Made by a program: the position numbers and the translations under genes. Shown here one piece after another: positions 16,963 through 26,062 of a stretch of 51,275 nucleotides of DNA. Below the pieces are notes generated by a model. It saw nothing but the letters and a program-made list of their open reading frames with translations. It did not search any database and was not told the DNA's origin. This DNA comes from an uncultured Bacillus sp. GTDB lineage: Bacteria > Bacillota > Bacilli > Bacillales_B > DSM-18226. Numbering within the stretch: the stretch's first letter is position 1; each line of letters opens with the position of its first letter. Where the stretch lies: contig NZ_CAMLDX010000010.1 of the NCBI RefSeq assembly GCF_946478885.1, forward strand, positions 1 to 51,275, in the 5' to 3' direction.

Positions 16963-18210
16963 ATGAGTGAGGTAAGAGAAAAAGGGAAACTTGCCAAAAA
17001 AGCAAGTTTTGAATTAATCGGGAAAACAACGGAAGAAAAAAACAAAGCACTTGCGGCTATTGCCGAACAGCTATTGATAGATCAAGCTGCCATTCTGGCA
17101 GAAAATAAAAAAGATCTGCTTGCCGGAAAAGAAAAGGGACTGTCCGACTCGATTCTCGATCGGATTAAGCTGAATGAAAAAAGAATTGATGATATGTCAG
17201 AGGCAATAGGTCAGGTCATTCAACTGGATGATCCGATTGGCGAGACCATCGAAACAATTCATAAAGAGAATGGATTGTTAATTGAAAGCAAGCGTGTACC
17301 GATTGGAGTCATAGGGATGATATATGAAGCCCGTCCGAATGTGACAATTGATGCTGCAACCCTTGCATTAAAGACAGGAAATGCCGTCATTTTAAGGGGC
17401 AGTTCTTCCGCTTACTATTCAAATAAAGTGTTGGTGGATTCTATTTATCGTGCTCTAGAAAAAACATCCATTCCAAATGACGCTGTTCAGTTGCTTGATG
17501 ACACGAGCAGAGAAACTGCGAAAGAGTTGTTCCATCTTAATGAATATTTAGATGTACTGATACCGCGGGGCGGTAAGAACTTAATTGATACGGTTGTGAA
17601 GGAAGCGAGTGTACCGGTTCTTGAAACAGGTGCAGGTAATTGTCATATCTTTATTGATGAAACAGCTCAGCCAGACATGGCCATTCGTATCGCAATTAAT
17701 GGAAAAACGCAGCGCCCGTCTGTATGTAATGCGGTTGAAAGCATTTTGATTCACAGAAACTGGGCTGCCAAATATGGAGTTCAGCTATTGGAGGCCTTAA
17801 GGGCAAAAGATGTAACTGTTATCGGTGATGAAAGTATTTGTGAATTATTTCCAGATTCTGTGCTGGCTAAGGAAGAAGACTGGTACACAGAGTATCTTGA
17901 TTTAATAGTCAGTGTAAAAGTAGTAGAGAATGTGCAGGAGGCAATTGCTCATATTAATCAGTATGGAACAAAGCATTCTGAAGCCATTATTACAGAAGAT
18001 CCAGACCATGTATCTGCTTTTTTGACATATGTGGATGCAGCAGCTGTTTATCACAATGCGTCGACCCGATTTACCGATGGATTTGAATTTGGTTTTGGTG
18101 CAGAAATAGGGATAAGTACACAAAAAATGCATGCGCGAGGGCCTATGGGTCTCAAGGCACTGACTTCAAGTAAATATATTATTCATGGTGACGGACAGAT
18201 TAGAGGATAG
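16963..18210 (+). CDS. proA: Glutamate-5-semialdehyde dehydrogenase (gamma-glutamyl phosphate reductase)
   Basis: Reduces gamma-glutamyl phosphate to glutamate semialdehyde with NADPH. It is 415 residues, normal length. The aldehyde-dehydrogenase fold shows [18 protein letters not shown] (about 115-132), [22 protein letters not shown], and the catalytic-Cys region [15 protein letters not shown]. The conserved [22 protein letters not shown] is present as [11 protein letters not shown] and KMHARGPMG. The start is ATG 16963 with GGGGGA 7 nt upstream. It is co-transcribed with proB. proC is not in the window. Confidence 0.96.
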   Translation: MSEVREKGKLAKKASFELIGKTTEEKNKALAAIAEQLLIDQAAILAENKKDLLAGKEKGLSDSILDRIKLNEKRIDDMSEAIGQVIQLDDPIGETIETIHKENGLLIESKRVPIGVIGMIYEARPNVTIDAATLALKTGNAVILRGSSSAYYSNKVLVDSIYRALEKTSIPNDAVQLLDDTSRETAKELFHLNEYLDVLIPRGGKNLIDTVVKEASVPVLETGAGNCHIFIDETAQPDMAIRIAINGKTQRPSVCNAVESILIHRNWAAKYGVQLLEALRAKDVTVIGDESICELFPDSVLAKEEDWYTEYLDLIVSVKVVENVQEAIAHINQYGTKHSEAIITEDPDHVSAFLTYVDAAAVYHNASTRFTDGFEFGFGAEIGISTQKMHARGPMGLKALTSSKYIIHGDGQIRG

Positions 18211-18233
18211 TCACGGACCGGCGCGCGAAGTGC

Positions 18234-18264
18234 AAAGGGGCAGCCTAATCAGCTGTCCTTTTTC
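18234..18264 (+). terminator. Terminator after proA
   Basis: AAGGGGCAGC (18235-18244) pairs with GCTGTCCTTT around a short loop and is followed by TTT. It ends the proBA transcript. Confidence 0.65.
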
Positions 18265-18426
18265 CGATGCAGGGAAATCAGGTTTACGATGTAGGATTTG
18301 AATTTATAAGGAGAGAGGAATAAAATAAAGAAGGAATGTCTCCTATTGGTAATTCCAATGGGTCAATGTTCGAAGAGCAACATTAAGTTTGGAACATACT
18401 TGATGTAATTTTGGGAGGAAAGATCG

Positions 18427-19215
18427 GTGGAAACTCTTGAACAAATTTTAGCAACTTACGCCTCATTTTTTGAATGGAAAATGTGGATTGAGGTATTATC
18501 TGATCCAGTTTCGTGGGGATTTATTGGAACACTCGTTATAATGGAAGGATTGCTGTCAGCAGATAATGCACTTGTATTAGCCATTATGGTCAAACCTCTG
18601 CCTAAAAAACAGCAGCGAAAGGCATTGACCTATGGATTAATCGGTGCTTATTTTTTTCGCTTTTTATTTATTGGAATGGGAGTATTATTGATCAAATTTT
18701 GGTGGATTAAAGTGATCGGTACTCTTTATTTGGCTTATCTGGTTTACAAGCATTTTTGCAAAAATGATGAAAAAACTGAGGAACACACAGTTAAAAAAGA
18801 CAGCTGGCTCATCCGAACATTTGGTGCTTTTTGGGCGACAGTCATTTCTGTTGAACTACTCGATTTGGCCTTTTCAGTCGATAGTATTCTGGCCGCATTG
18901 GCAATATCAGATAAGGTTTGGATCTTATTATTAGGTGGAATGCTTGGAATCCTCATGATGAGGACGGTGGCCAAGCTATTTGTTATATTGATTGAAAAAA
19001 TACCAGAATTAGAAAATACAGCCTATATCCTCATTGCCCTGATCGCTGTAAAAATGTTTGCTAGTATCTTTGGATTTGAGTTAGATCACACGATTTTCTT
19101 TATTGTCATTATTGCCGCGTTTGCTGTGACATTTATCATTCATTTTATGAATAAACAAAAGAAATCACAAAAGTCTGAACCAGCAAAAAAATTGAAAACA
19201 GGAGAAAACCGATAA
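18427..19215 (+). CDS. TerC family integral membrane protein
   Basis: A 262-residue TerC-family membrane protein with about seven helices. The family motifs with membrane acidic residues are visible: IMEGLLSADNALVLAIMV (near 39-56) and VELLDLAFSVDSILAALAIS (near 141-160). Bacillus homologues YceF and YkoY are implicated in manganese export and metalation of secreted proteins, so a similar role is the best inference. A polar loop (about 112-130) and a Lys-rich cytosolic tail are present. I looked for a yybP-ykoY manganese riboswitch upstream and saw none. The GTG start at 18427 has GGGAGGAA upstream; it is monocistronic. Confidence 0.88.
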   Translation: METLEQILATYASFFEWKMWIEVLSDPVSWGFIGTLVIMEGLLSADNALVLAIMVKPLPKKQQRKALTYGLIGAYFFRFLFIGMGVLLIKFWWIKVIGTLYLAYLVYKHFCKNDEKTEEHTVKKDSWLIRTFGAFWATVISVELLDLAFSVDSILAALAISDKVWILLLGGMLGILMMRTVAKLFVILIEKIPELENTAYILIALIAVKMFASIFGFELDHTIFFIVIIAAFAVTFIIHFMNKQKKSQKSEPAKKLKTGENR

Positions 19216-19237
19216 ATATAGCACCATAGAACCCTGT

Positions 19238-19277
19238 AAAACGCCGTTCTTTATCGATGATAAGAGAATGGCGTTTT
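19238..19277 (+). terminator. Terminator after the TerC gene
   Basis: AAAACGCC-GTTCTTTATC pairs with GATAAGAGAAT-GGCGTTTTT, giving a long stem followed by a T run. Confidence 0.85.
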
Positions 19278-19619
19278 TCATTTCATTATTTCTCGGGAAA
19301 GCGCAGAATTAGACATATTCCGGAGTCGGTATGTCGTATTCTGTTAGTTTTTATCATTTTAAAATAGTATTGTCAGATGAAAAGGGTCTGAGAGCCTAAT
19401 AAATCAAAAAAAGATAGAGACTAAGGGATTTACAAGAGCTTTTTTCTTGGAATTAAAATAAATATTCCGATAATTTATAATTTTATCACAAATTTTTGAT
19501 TGTGACTAGATAAGGATTGAAAATGGGTACAACATGAAGCATTTTTATTGAGGAACCTTGGATAAGGGGTTATGATGAAAGTCAATAGTCATTTCGTTAA
19601 TTTTTAAGGAGAATGGGAA
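19278..19619. other. Intergenic stretch with a possible 11-residue leader ORF
   Basis: No substantial gene is visible. A small hairpin, GACATA/TATGTC, lies near 19312-19335. A very short frame, ATG at 19572 to TAA at 19605-19607, encodes MMKVNSHFVNF and ends inside the Shine-Dalgarno of the next small gene. Whether it is translated is unknown. Confidence 0.3.
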
Positions 19620-19754
19620 ATGATTAGGGCAGTGCAGCTATGGTTTGTGGCTTCGTTTTTAGTGATTATCAAAGATTTTATTGGAATTGAACCTTTTATC
19701 AATGTTTGGACGATGAAATTCTTTCTATTTGGAGAGTTGGATACCTCTCCGTGA
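19620..19754 (+). CDS. Small hydrophobic protein (44 aa), unknown
   Basis: A short ORF encoding MIRAVQLWFVASFLVIIKD... and ending FGELDTSP. The first 20 residues form one hydrophobic segment and the rest is amphipathic with aromatic residues. AAGGAG (19606-19611) lies 8 nt before the ATG, a strong translation signal. The gene below (19782) begins 27 bp after the stop with its own RBS, so the two probably form a transcription unit. I do not recognise a family. Its reality rests on RBS spacing and the adjacency. Confidence 0.5.
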   Translation: MIRAVQLWFVASFLVIIKDFIGIEPFINVWTMKFFLFGELDTSP

Positions 19755-19781
19755 GTAGGAATAGCTTGTGGAGGAGAAAAG

Positions 19782-20198
19782 ATGTTGCATACAACAAAAC
19801 AATTAATAAATGAAGCAACCATTACCAATATTTTAAAAGACATTGTCGCGCATTCATACGATGAAATTAAAGAAGAGGACGTGCTTCTTTGTCTAGAATG
19901 CTGCGATGTTGATTTAAGCATTGCTACATCGAATCATTTTGAATTTCAAGAGGCCATTAAGGAGAATTTCGTATTGGACAAATTTGGGGAAATAGAGGAT
20001 CAAGACGAATATCGCAGGCTTATGTGCGAACTCCATGATTTCTTTATTGAATTGCATAAAGAAAGCGGATTATTTGATTTTTTCCCGGAAGGTGAATATC
20101 AAGTAAGCGGAGAAAATCGTTTCTCTGATTCCGATATCATTGCGCCAAAAGGCAGATTTTTTGCACCGTTTGAAGATGCTATGAAGAAAAAGTCATAA
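19782..20198 (+). CDS. Hypothetical protein, 138 aa
   Basis: An acidic, soluble-looking protein with no signal peptide or membrane segment. The N-terminal half is helical with a central LLCLECCDVDLSIA (near 36-49) holding three cysteines. The C-terminal half carries LMCELHDFFIELHKESGLF and a Gly/Pro-rich tail with FAPFED. The RBS GGAGGAGAAAAG before the ATG is very strong. I do not recognise the family and see no catalytic motif. It follows a 44-residue hydrophobic peptide gene, and the two may be co-expressed. Codon use looks like the host chromosome, so there is no sign of transfer. Confidence 0.75.
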   Translation: MLHTTKQLINEATITNILKDIVAHSYDEIKEEDVLLCLECCDVDLSIATSNHFEFQEAIKENFVLDKFGEIEDQDEYRRLMCELHDFFIELHKESGLFDFFPEGEYQVSGENRFSDSDIIAPKGRFFAPFEDAMKKKS

Positions 20199-20779
20199 AA
20201 GGCGTTTTTTAACTTTTTAAGCAAAGTAAACTCCTATGGTTATCTCAGATAAAAATGTTTGAGGGTTAATCTGTTTGACCATAAAGAAATCCTCGGAATA
20301 TAGATTGGAGAGAGAGGAAGTGCTACTTTTTGGCTAAGCGTCTGTTATGATCGGAAAAATAGAAGAGTCAGGATATCTTTCTTGCTTGCAAGAATAAATA
20401 CTGTACAGAAAAGGCATCTGTCTAACCTCTGTGCTTTTTGTGAAAGAACTTAAAGCATAACAGGCTGACAGATGTTTTTTTATTTATTTTGATCCTTTGA
20501 AGATCTCATAAATATAGATTTAGAAGATAAGTCTGCCGTCAATATGCTAAACCATTAAAATGTTTATTCTAAACTATTATAGTAGGATTCGATTACGTTT
20601 CTATGATTAGCGTGAATAAAAAAGTTTTACTAAAAATCAAGATTCATTTTACCCGCTTTCAGTATTCTCAGAATGGTCGTGTCTTCTTTATCAACAAAGC
20701 ATTTGGTAAAAAATTTGAAACTTTGGCCTGCTTCATTCGTATTAGCAATAGAATTAAGTTTTAGAATAGGAGTGTTTGT
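20199..20779. other. 581-bp gap without a recognisable gene
   Basis: Apart from the terminator-like hairpin at 20414-20482, I see only AT-rich sequence. Frames with start codons are short and lack RBSs. A small RNA ending at that hairpin is possible but unsupported. Confidence 0.4.
20414..20482 (+). terminator. Long hairpin terminator
   Basis: CATCTGTC (20415-20422) pairs with GACAGATG, and inner bases CTGTGCTTT pair with AAAGCATAACAG. A run of T residues follows. The preceding gene ends about 215 bp upstream, so it may end that transcript or an undetected small RNA. Confidence 0.7.
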
Positions 20780-21460
20780 ATGGAACATGTAGTAAATGAA
20801 GAACAGGCAAAGCCGAACTTGTTTGCAATGTTGTGGTCCCCTGTAAAACAGTTTGAAAGAATCCGGCAAAAGCCAAAGGTGTGGATCCCTCTCTTGATTG
20901 TTGTGATTCTCTATGCGGCCGTATCTGCAATAAATGCTTTATCCATGACAACGGATGATTTGACAGCGGTGGGGACACCGGTTGACCAAGCAGAGATGAT
21001 ACTTGGGTTTTCGAAAGTAATGGGGATTGTTCAGGGGTTTATTTCACCTATTTTTATCATTTTTATTTCTGCTGCAATTTATTTTATTTTTATTAAAATT
21101 GCCCGGAAAGATACAACGTTTATGCAATTATTGTCAATGACCACGTTTATATTTTTTATATCAACAATTGGTTTTTTGCTCAACAGTCTAATCTCACTAA
21201 TGATTGGCTCATCTTCAGGAATAGGCGATTATAAATATGTTACCAGTTTGGCAACTGTGTTGAACAGTGACTCACCGGTCCTGGATAGCTTCGAATTGTT
21301 CAGTATTTGGCAATTGATTTTAACCGCAATCGGACTACATAAGGTCGGTCAATTATCGAAAACAGCCGTGATCATAATTGCAGTGGTATTCTTCGGCATA
21401 GGCATTGGTATATCGCTGATTTCAGTTGCATTATCGGGATTGGCGGCGGGTATTCAATGA
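20780..21460 (+). CDS. yknW: Yip1-domain membrane protein YknW
   Basis: A 226-residue Yip1-family membrane protein. Five hydrophobic segments are visible at about 33-55, 80-105, 115-140, 168-185 and 195-222, after a short soluble N-terminus. In B. subtilis YknW helps assemble the YknXYZ exporter that protects cells from the SdpC cannibalism toxin. Gene order and lengths here (226, 377, 230 and 397 residues) match that operon closely, so the assignment is by synteny as much as by sequence. The ATG has AGGAG upstream, and the stop overlaps the yknX ATG by 4 bp (ATGA). Confidence 0.88.
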   Translation: MEHVVNEEQAKPNLFAMLWSPVKQFERIRQKPKVWIPLLIVVILYAAVSAINALSMTTDDLTAVGTPVDQAEMILGFSKVMGIVQGFISPIFIIFISAAIYFIFIKIARKDTTFMQLLSMTTFIFFISTIGFLLNSLISLMIGSSSGIGDYKYVTSLATVLNSDSPVLDSFELFSIWQLILTAIGLHKVGQLSKTAVIIIAVVFFGIGIGISLISVALSGLAAGIQ

Positions 21461-22590
21461 AAAAGAAAATCTGGATTGCCATTGGTGTGGTTATACTGAT
21501 TTGTACGATGGCCGGGGTAAGTGTGTACCGTCAGGTATTTGCCAATGGATCCGTTGTTCAAACAGAAAAGGTGAAACAAAAGGAAATTTCCGCGACGCTT
21601 ATGCTCCCTGGAACTTTAAGTCTTCAGGATGAGCAAAAGGTATACATATCTCCAGATATGGGGGAAATAAAAGAAATTCTTGTGGCAGAGGGCCAACAAG
21701 TAAAAAAAGGGGATGTATTGCTTAAATTAGAAAATGATCAGTTGGATTTAGAATTGGAACAAAATAAGCTGGCTGTTGAATCGGGGTATCTAAAGGTGAA
21801 CCAAATCAATAAACAGCTTGATGATTTAACGAAGAAGAAAAATGAGCTTGCGAAGCAAGTGGGGGAAAAGGCAGCAAAAGAGGAGCTTGCCTCAGAATCT
21901 GATCAATTGAATATGGAAAAGAAAATGGCAGATCTAGATTTGAGACAGGTACAACTGCAAAAAGAATCATTAGCCAAAAAGCAACAGCAATTGCAGATTG
22001 TTAGTTTAATAGATGGAACCGTATTTTCGGTGAATTCACAAGCCACATCCGGAACCGTATTGGAGGGAGGCGGTCAGGAACCAGTAATTACCCTCGGTAA
22101 TCTGGGAACGATGATTGCGTCCGGCACATTATCTGAATATGATACATTGAAGGTTGCGGCAGACCAGAAGGTTATATTAACCTCTGATGCTGTACCAGGA
22201 GAAAAATGGGAAGGAAAAGTAGCAAAAATTGGTTTAATTCCAAAAGATAATACCTTAGCTGCTCAGGGGGAAAATCAGGCCGTCCAGTATCCCGTAATAG
22301 TCAATGTGACGAGCAGTAATATACAATTAAAACCAGGCTTTCAACTGATTATGGAAATTGAAACAGAGAAAAAGAAGGGACTGGTGATACCGGTTCAAGC
22401 TGTTTCCAGTGAAGGGAGTCGGTCTTTTGTATATATAGTCAAAGAAGGGAAGGCCAAGCGGAAGGAAGTCCAAACTGGGACCGCATCAGGGAAAAATATT
22501 GAAATCACGAAAGGCTTGAAAGTGAATGATGAAGTGATAGTGGAGCCTATTGAGGAGATTCATGACGGCATGGAAGTGAGAAAGAAATGA
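21457..22590 (+). CDS. yknX: YknX-like membrane-fusion protein of ABC exporter
   Basis: A 377-residue HlyD/MacA-type adaptor. Residues 7-27 are a single N-terminal membrane anchor, with the rest extracytoplasmic. It has a biotinyl-lipoyl-like part (EGQQVKKGDVLLKLENDQL near 81-99), a long coiled coil (about 95-180, many Lys/Glu/Gln), a beta-barrel domain with KVAADQKVILTSD, and a C-terminal membrane-proximal domain with GLVIPVQAVSSEGSRSFVYI. It links the ATPase/permease pair YknYZ to the outside. It overlaps yknW upstream and yknY downstream by 4 bp each. Confidence 0.92.
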   Translation: MKKKIWIAIGVVILICTMAGVSVYRQVFANGSVVQTEKVKQKEISATLMLPGTLSLQDEQKVYISPDMGEIKEILVAEGQQVKKGDVLLKLENDQLDLELEQNKLAVESGYLKVNQINKQLDDLTKKKNELAKQVGEKAAKEELASESDQLNMEKKMADLDLRQVQLQKESLAKKQQQLQIVSLIDGTVFSVNSQATSGTVLEGGGQEPVITLGNLGTMIASGTLSEYDTLKVAADQKVILTSDAVPGEKWEGKVAKIGLIPKDNTLAAQGENQAVQYPVIVNVTSSNIQLKPGFQLIMEIETEKKKGLVIPVQAVSSEGSRSFVYIVKEGKAKRKEVQTGTASGKNIEITKGLKVNDEVIVEPIEEIHDGMEVRKK

Positions 22591-23279
22591 TCCGTTTGGA
22601 GAGTGTAACGAAATCTTATCCAATCGGCAAGGATAAAATTGATGTTTTAAAATCCATCGACTTAACAATTGAAAAAGGTGAGTTTACCGCGATAATGGGT
22701 CCTTCAGGCTCAGGCAAATCAACCATAATGAATATTATTGGATGCCTAGATAAGCCGACCTCGGGCGCCTATTATCTTGATGGTGAAGATGTATCTCACT
22801 ACAGTGAGGCAGACCTTGCAAAGGTCCGCAATGAGTCCATTGGCTTTGTATTTCAGCAGTTCCAATTGCTGCCAAAGTTAAATGCGATTCGAAATGTTGA
22901 ATTACCGATGATCTACAGCGGTATTGGAAAAAAGGACAGATTCTTTAGAGCAAAAGAGATGTTGGCTAAGGTAGGACTGGCAGATCGGATCGAACATCTG
23001 CCAAGTGAACTTTCCGGAGGACAAAAACAGCGTGTAGCCATTGCCAGAGCCGTTGTCAATCGTCCTAAATTAATTCTTGCTGATGAACCGACCGGTGCAT
23101 TGGATACAAAGACGAGCATTTCCATTATGGAAGAATTCAGTCGTTTGAATAAAGAAGGAACAACCGTCGTCATTGTCACTCATGAACTTGACATTGCCCG
23201 GTATGCCGATCGGATCATTTTTGTGCGTGACGGCATCATTATTTCGCATGATTGGGAAAAAAGGGGGCTGGAACCTTGA
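22587..23279 (+). CDS. yknY: YknY ABC transporter ATP-binding protein
   Basis: A 230-residue MacB/LolD-type ATPase. Walker A is GPSGSGKS (37-44), the Q-loop lies in [13 protein letters not shown], the signature is [14 protein letters not shown] (near 140-153), Walker B is [15 protein letters not shown] and the H-loop is VIVTHE. All catalytic elements are intact. It energises the YknZ permease. The start overlaps yknX by 4 bp. Its end overlaps a TTG start for yknZ, giving a tightly coupled four-gene operon. Confidence 0.95.
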   Translation: MIRLESVTKSYPIGKDKIDVLKSIDLTIEKGEFTAIMGPSGSGKSTIMNIIGCLDKPTSGAYYLDGEDVSHYSEADLAKVRNESIGFVFQQFQLLPKLNAIRNVELPMIYSGIGKKDRFFRAKEMLAKVGLADRIEHLPSELSGGQKQRVAIARAVVNRPKLILADEPTGALDTKTSISIMEEFSRLNKEGTTVVIVTHELDIARYADRIIFVRDGIIISHDWEKRGLEP

Positions 23280-24469
23280 GTTTGATGGAAAACATCATCA
23301 TGGCAATAGACTCGCTCAAATCTCATAAAATGCGTTCGGTGCTGACGATGCTTGGGATTATTATCGGGGTAGGTGCGGTCATCATTGTCGTCGCAATAGG
23401 GCAAGGCGGCGAAGCAATGCTTAAATCACAAATTATTGGTTCCGGGAATACCATCCAATTATATTACGAACCGAGTGAAGAGGAATTACAGGCAAATCCT
23501 AATATTTATAGTGAAGTATTCTTTACGCAGGAGGATGTTCGTGTCTTGGAACAGATTCCTGAAATTAAGCAGATTGTCACATCCAGTTCAGAATTTGCGA
23601 CAGTACGTTTTCAGGATACTGTACTAGATAGCTCGATTACAGGGATTAATGAAGCCTATCTTCAGGTAAATGATTTAAAGATCCAATCGGGAAAAAGCTT
23701 TTCCTCCTCCGACTTTTTGGGGGGGAGGCGTTCAATTGTCATTAGTGCCTCTCTTGCAGAGGAACTTTTTAAAGAAGAATCTGCAGTAGGCAAAATCATT
23801 CGCATAGGTAGTCAGCCAGTTGAAATTATTGGCGTCCTGGAAAAACCATCCGGCTTGTTGGCCTTTAGTTCTAATGAAGTATATCTTCCCTTTAGCACAT
23901 GGAAAAACATATTTGGTAAAGCGAATATTACTCAGATAACACTTCAGGCCATAACGGCAGATGATATGGAAGTTGCCGGAAATAGGGCTGTGCAGCAGTT
24001 GAATGCCCTTCATAATACAGAAGAGTCCTATAAGGTAGTGAATATGGAAGAAATAGCTCAGGGAATTAGTCAAGTGACGAGAATTATGACTTTAATAATA
24101 GGGAGCATCGCCGGAATCTCACTGCTTGTCGGCGGTATCGGTGTGATGAATATTATGCTGGTTTCAGTAACGGAAAGAACAAGAGAAATTGGGATTCGAA
24201 TGGCCCTCGGGGCAACAAGGAAACAAGTACTGACCCAGTTTTTAATCGAGTCTATGATTTTAACCCTGATTGGAGGCATCCTAGGAATCATCATGGGCTG
24301 GGGAGTGTCCGCTATCGTAGCGGCATTTGCCGGGTGGCCGCCGTTGATTTCCTGGCAGATCGTCATAATTGGTGTTCTTTTCTCTATGATAATCGGTATT
24401 ATTTTTGGTTTACTGCCGGCCAATAAAGCTTCCAAACTCGATCCGATTGAATCGCTGCGCTATGAATAG
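23276..24469 (+). CDS. yknZ: YknZ ABC transporter permease (MacB/FtsX type)
   Basis: A 397-residue permease: an N-terminal helix (about 18-40), a large extracytoplasmic MacB-PCD domain (about 45-265) and three C-terminal FtsX helices (about 275-300, 325-355, 362-385). GGIGVMNIMLVSVTERTREIGIRMALGA, given in part as GIGVMNIMLVSVTER, is the coupling segment. The start is the TTG at 23276, which overlaps the yknY stop (TTGA) and has GGGGG 8 nt upstream. This gives exactly the length of the B. subtilis protein. An ATG at 23285 is a weaker choice. It works with YknW, YknX and YknY. Confidence 0.93.
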   Translation: MSLMENIIMAIDSLKSHKMRSVLTMLGIIIGVGAVIIVVAIGQGGEAMLKSQIIGSGNTIQLYYEPSEEELQANPNIYSEVFFTQEDVRVLEQIPEIKQIVTSSSEFATVRFQDTVLDSSITGINEAYLQVNDLKIQSGKSFSSSDFLGGRRSIVISASLAEELFKEESAVGKIIRIGSQPVEIIGVLEKPSGLLAFSSNEVYLPFSTWKNIFGKANITQITLQAITADDMEVAGNRAVQQLNALHNTEESYKVVNMEEIAQGISQVTRIMTLIIGSIAGISLLVGGIGVMNIMLVSVTERTREIGIRMALGATRKQVLTQFLIESMILTLIGGILGIIMGWGVSAIVAAFAGWPPLISWQIVIIGVLFSMIIGIIFGLLPANKASKLDPIESLRYE

Positions 24470-24525
24470 CCGTTCCTATGGTGTTGAGTAGGGACTCTGC
24501 TTAAATGTAATAAATAAGATAAGCG

Positions 24526-24557
24526 AAAAAAGCACAGTAAGCTTCTGTGCTTTTTTT
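24526..24557 (+). terminator. Terminator after yknWXYZ
   Basis: AAAAAAGCACAG (24526-24537) pairs with CTGTGCTTTTTTT (24545-24557) around a 7-nt loop, with a built-in T run. Confidence 0.92.
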
Positions 24558-24601
24558 CATTCTGTACATTCATCTTTAAAAGAAGAGGAATGTACAGAAT
24601 G
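24558..24601. repeat. Perfect 14-bp inverted repeat before cwlC
   Basis: CATTCTGTACATTC (24558-24571) and GAATGTACAGAATG (24588-24601) are perfect inverted repeats with a 16-nt spacer. They directly abut the yknZ terminator and lie 56 bp upstream of cwlC. It has no T-tract, so an operator or RNA hairpin is as likely as a terminator. Confidence 0.7.
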
Positions 24602-24657
24602 AATTATATAGTCAAAGGCATAGAAAAAAGTATATACAAAAGATGAGGTGATTAATA

Positions 24658-25458
24658 ATGGTGAAAATATTTATTGATCCGGGTCATGGAGGTCATGATC
24701 CGGGCGCAGAGGCAAATGGGATTCAAGAGAAACATCTCACTTTACAGATTTGCTCCATTATTCGTGATATTTTATTGGTAGAATATGAAGATGTTTCTGT
24801 CTTAATGAGTCGGACGGGGGATCAGACGGTAAGCTTAGACGACCGGACGAATGCAGCAAACAGTTGGGGGGCAGATTATTATGTATCAGTCCATATCAAC
24901 TCGGGCGGCGGCAATGGATTTGAAAGTTATGTATATCCTGGCACAGGAAGAAGGACGGCTGCCTGTCAGGAACTGGTTCATCAAAAGATTATGGAACAAA
25001 TTTCTTTCGTTAATCGCGGTATGAAGCAGGCTGCTTTTCATGTGTTAAAAGAAAGCAGGATGGCTGCGATTTTAACAGAAAATGGATTTATTGACCATGT
25101 TGCTGATTCAGCCAAATTAAAGGATATTAAATTCATCAGACAATTGGCGAGAGGTCATGCATTAGGAATAGCAGCAGCTTTTCAATTTAAAGGCAGGAAA
25201 GGGCTATCGCAGCCATATCAGTTAAATCGCTCAGCAGCACGGCTGATTAAGGTGCAAATAGGTGCATTCAAGGCCTGCGATCATGCTGAACAAAAGGCTC
25301 AGCAGGCAAAAGAAAAAGGATTTCAGGTTTATATAAGTGAGGAAAATAATCTATATAAGGTGCAAATAGGTGCTTTTAAAGAGCGAAAACATGCTGAGGA
25401 ATTGGCGAAACAAGCAAAGGCTGCAGGACTGGATACAGTCCTGAGCATGAACGAATAA
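24658..25458 (+). CDS. cwlC: CwlC-type N-acetylmuramoyl-L-alanine amidase with SPOR domain
   Basis: Cleaves the MurNAc-L-Ala bond of peptidoglycan. The Amidase_3 domain (1-175) has zinc ligands in DPGHGG (His10), Glu24, HINSGGG (His79) and the catalytic Glu141 in ILTENGFID. The C-terminal SPOR domain (about 197-262) shows two KVQIGAFK repeats that bind denuded glycan. No signal peptide is visible, as in B. subtilis CwlC, which acts from the mother cell to lyse it and release the spore. Length (266) and architecture fit that enzyme. A sigma-K promoter is expected, but I could not find a convincing one. The ATG follows GATGAGGTG. Confidence 0.92.
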   Translation: MVKIFIDPGHGGHDPGAEANGIQEKHLTLQICSIIRDILLVEYEDVSVLMSRTGDQTVSLDDRTNAANSWGADYYVSVHINSGGGNGFESYVYPGTGRRTAACQELVHQKIMEQISFVNRGMKQAAFHVLKESRMAAILTENGFIDHVADSAKLKDIKFIRQLARGHALGIAAAFQFKGRKGLSQPYQLNRSAARLIKVQIGAFKACDHAEQKAQQAKEKGFQVYISEENNLYKVQIGAFKERKHAEELAKQAKAAGLDTVLSMNE

Positions 25459-25509
25459 ATAGTTGAGAGGTTACATGTTATTTCTTTTTTTGCTCATTAT
25501 TAAGAATGG

Positions 25510-25598
25510 AAGGAGCTGTTCCATAGGGTATCAGCCTCCATAACCTATTGATATATAGTGTTGTGGTGCTGACACCCTTTCTTTTGGGACAGCTCCTT
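25510..25598. repeat. Palindromic repeat, divergent copy 4
   Basis: The ends AAGGAGCTGTTCC (25510-25522) and GGGACAGCTCCTT (25586-25598) are near-perfect inverted repeats. The inner GGGTATCAGC pairs with GCTGACACCC. It shares the outer ends with the repeats at 11040 and 12502 but not their core. It lies between cwlC and the convergent YpzG-like gene and probably terminates both. Confidence 0.75.
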
Positions 25599-25616
25599 CG
25601 TTTCAATCTTGTATCC

Positions 25617-25769
25617 TTACCAACGATGTGCCTTTGCGTTACTTCTCAAAAGGATAACATTTTGAGTGACCTGTGTTTCTCCGTTCACCTGATTCTTTGT
25701 CCGTTTTCTACGAGTATTTGGATAGTGAAAGAGCTCAGAATGCGGATCTAAATGATCTTTGTAACTCAT
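25617..25769 (-). CDS. YpzG-like small protein (50 aa)
   Basis: A 50-residue basic, polar protein starting MSYKDHLDPHSELFHYPNT and ending RSNAKAHRW. The H-L-D-P-x-S-x-L-F-H block and the N-Q-V-N-G-E-T-Q-x-T-Q block resemble the Bacillus YpzG family (PF14139), which has no known function. The ATG at 25769 is preceded by GAGGTGA on the minus strand with 4-nt spacing, a strong signal. It is convergent with cwlC, with a palindromic repeat between them. Confidence 0.7.
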   Translation of the reverse strand: MSYKDHLDPHSELFHYPNTRRKRTKNQVNGETQVTQNVILLRSNAKAHRW

Positions 25770-26062
25770 CGAATCACCTCTGAATTAGGATACATGAAAC
25801 GAATGAATACCCTTTTGTTACAAGGGTTTCATATTTAATTTATCGTTCCTTTACATGTTCTATGTGTAGAGATTTTTGGAAAATGTTCATCCTGATTGAA
25901 CTACAATTTTCAGATATAAAGAAAAATGAGAAATTTGGACACAATTTGCTGAAACCTTTCCTAAAAGAGTGCTAATTGTTACAGAAAGTCGTTACACCTT
26001 TAGCTATACTAACCATAAGAGATAGCTGAAAGTTTGGTTCAATAATCCGGGGGAATTCTATC

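Noticed and set aside
18265..18426. Possible yybP-ykoY manganese riboswitch upstream of the TerC gene
   Set aside because: The conserved blocks of that motif are absent; only a small hairpin is present.
20630..20978. Minus-strand frames before and inside yknW
   Set aside because: They overlap the yknW coding region and its leader, and have no RBS or recognisable protein.
24601..24657. Candidate sigma-K promoter before cwlC
   Set aside because: A CATA occurs but spacing and the rest of the -10/-35 do not fit well enough to report.
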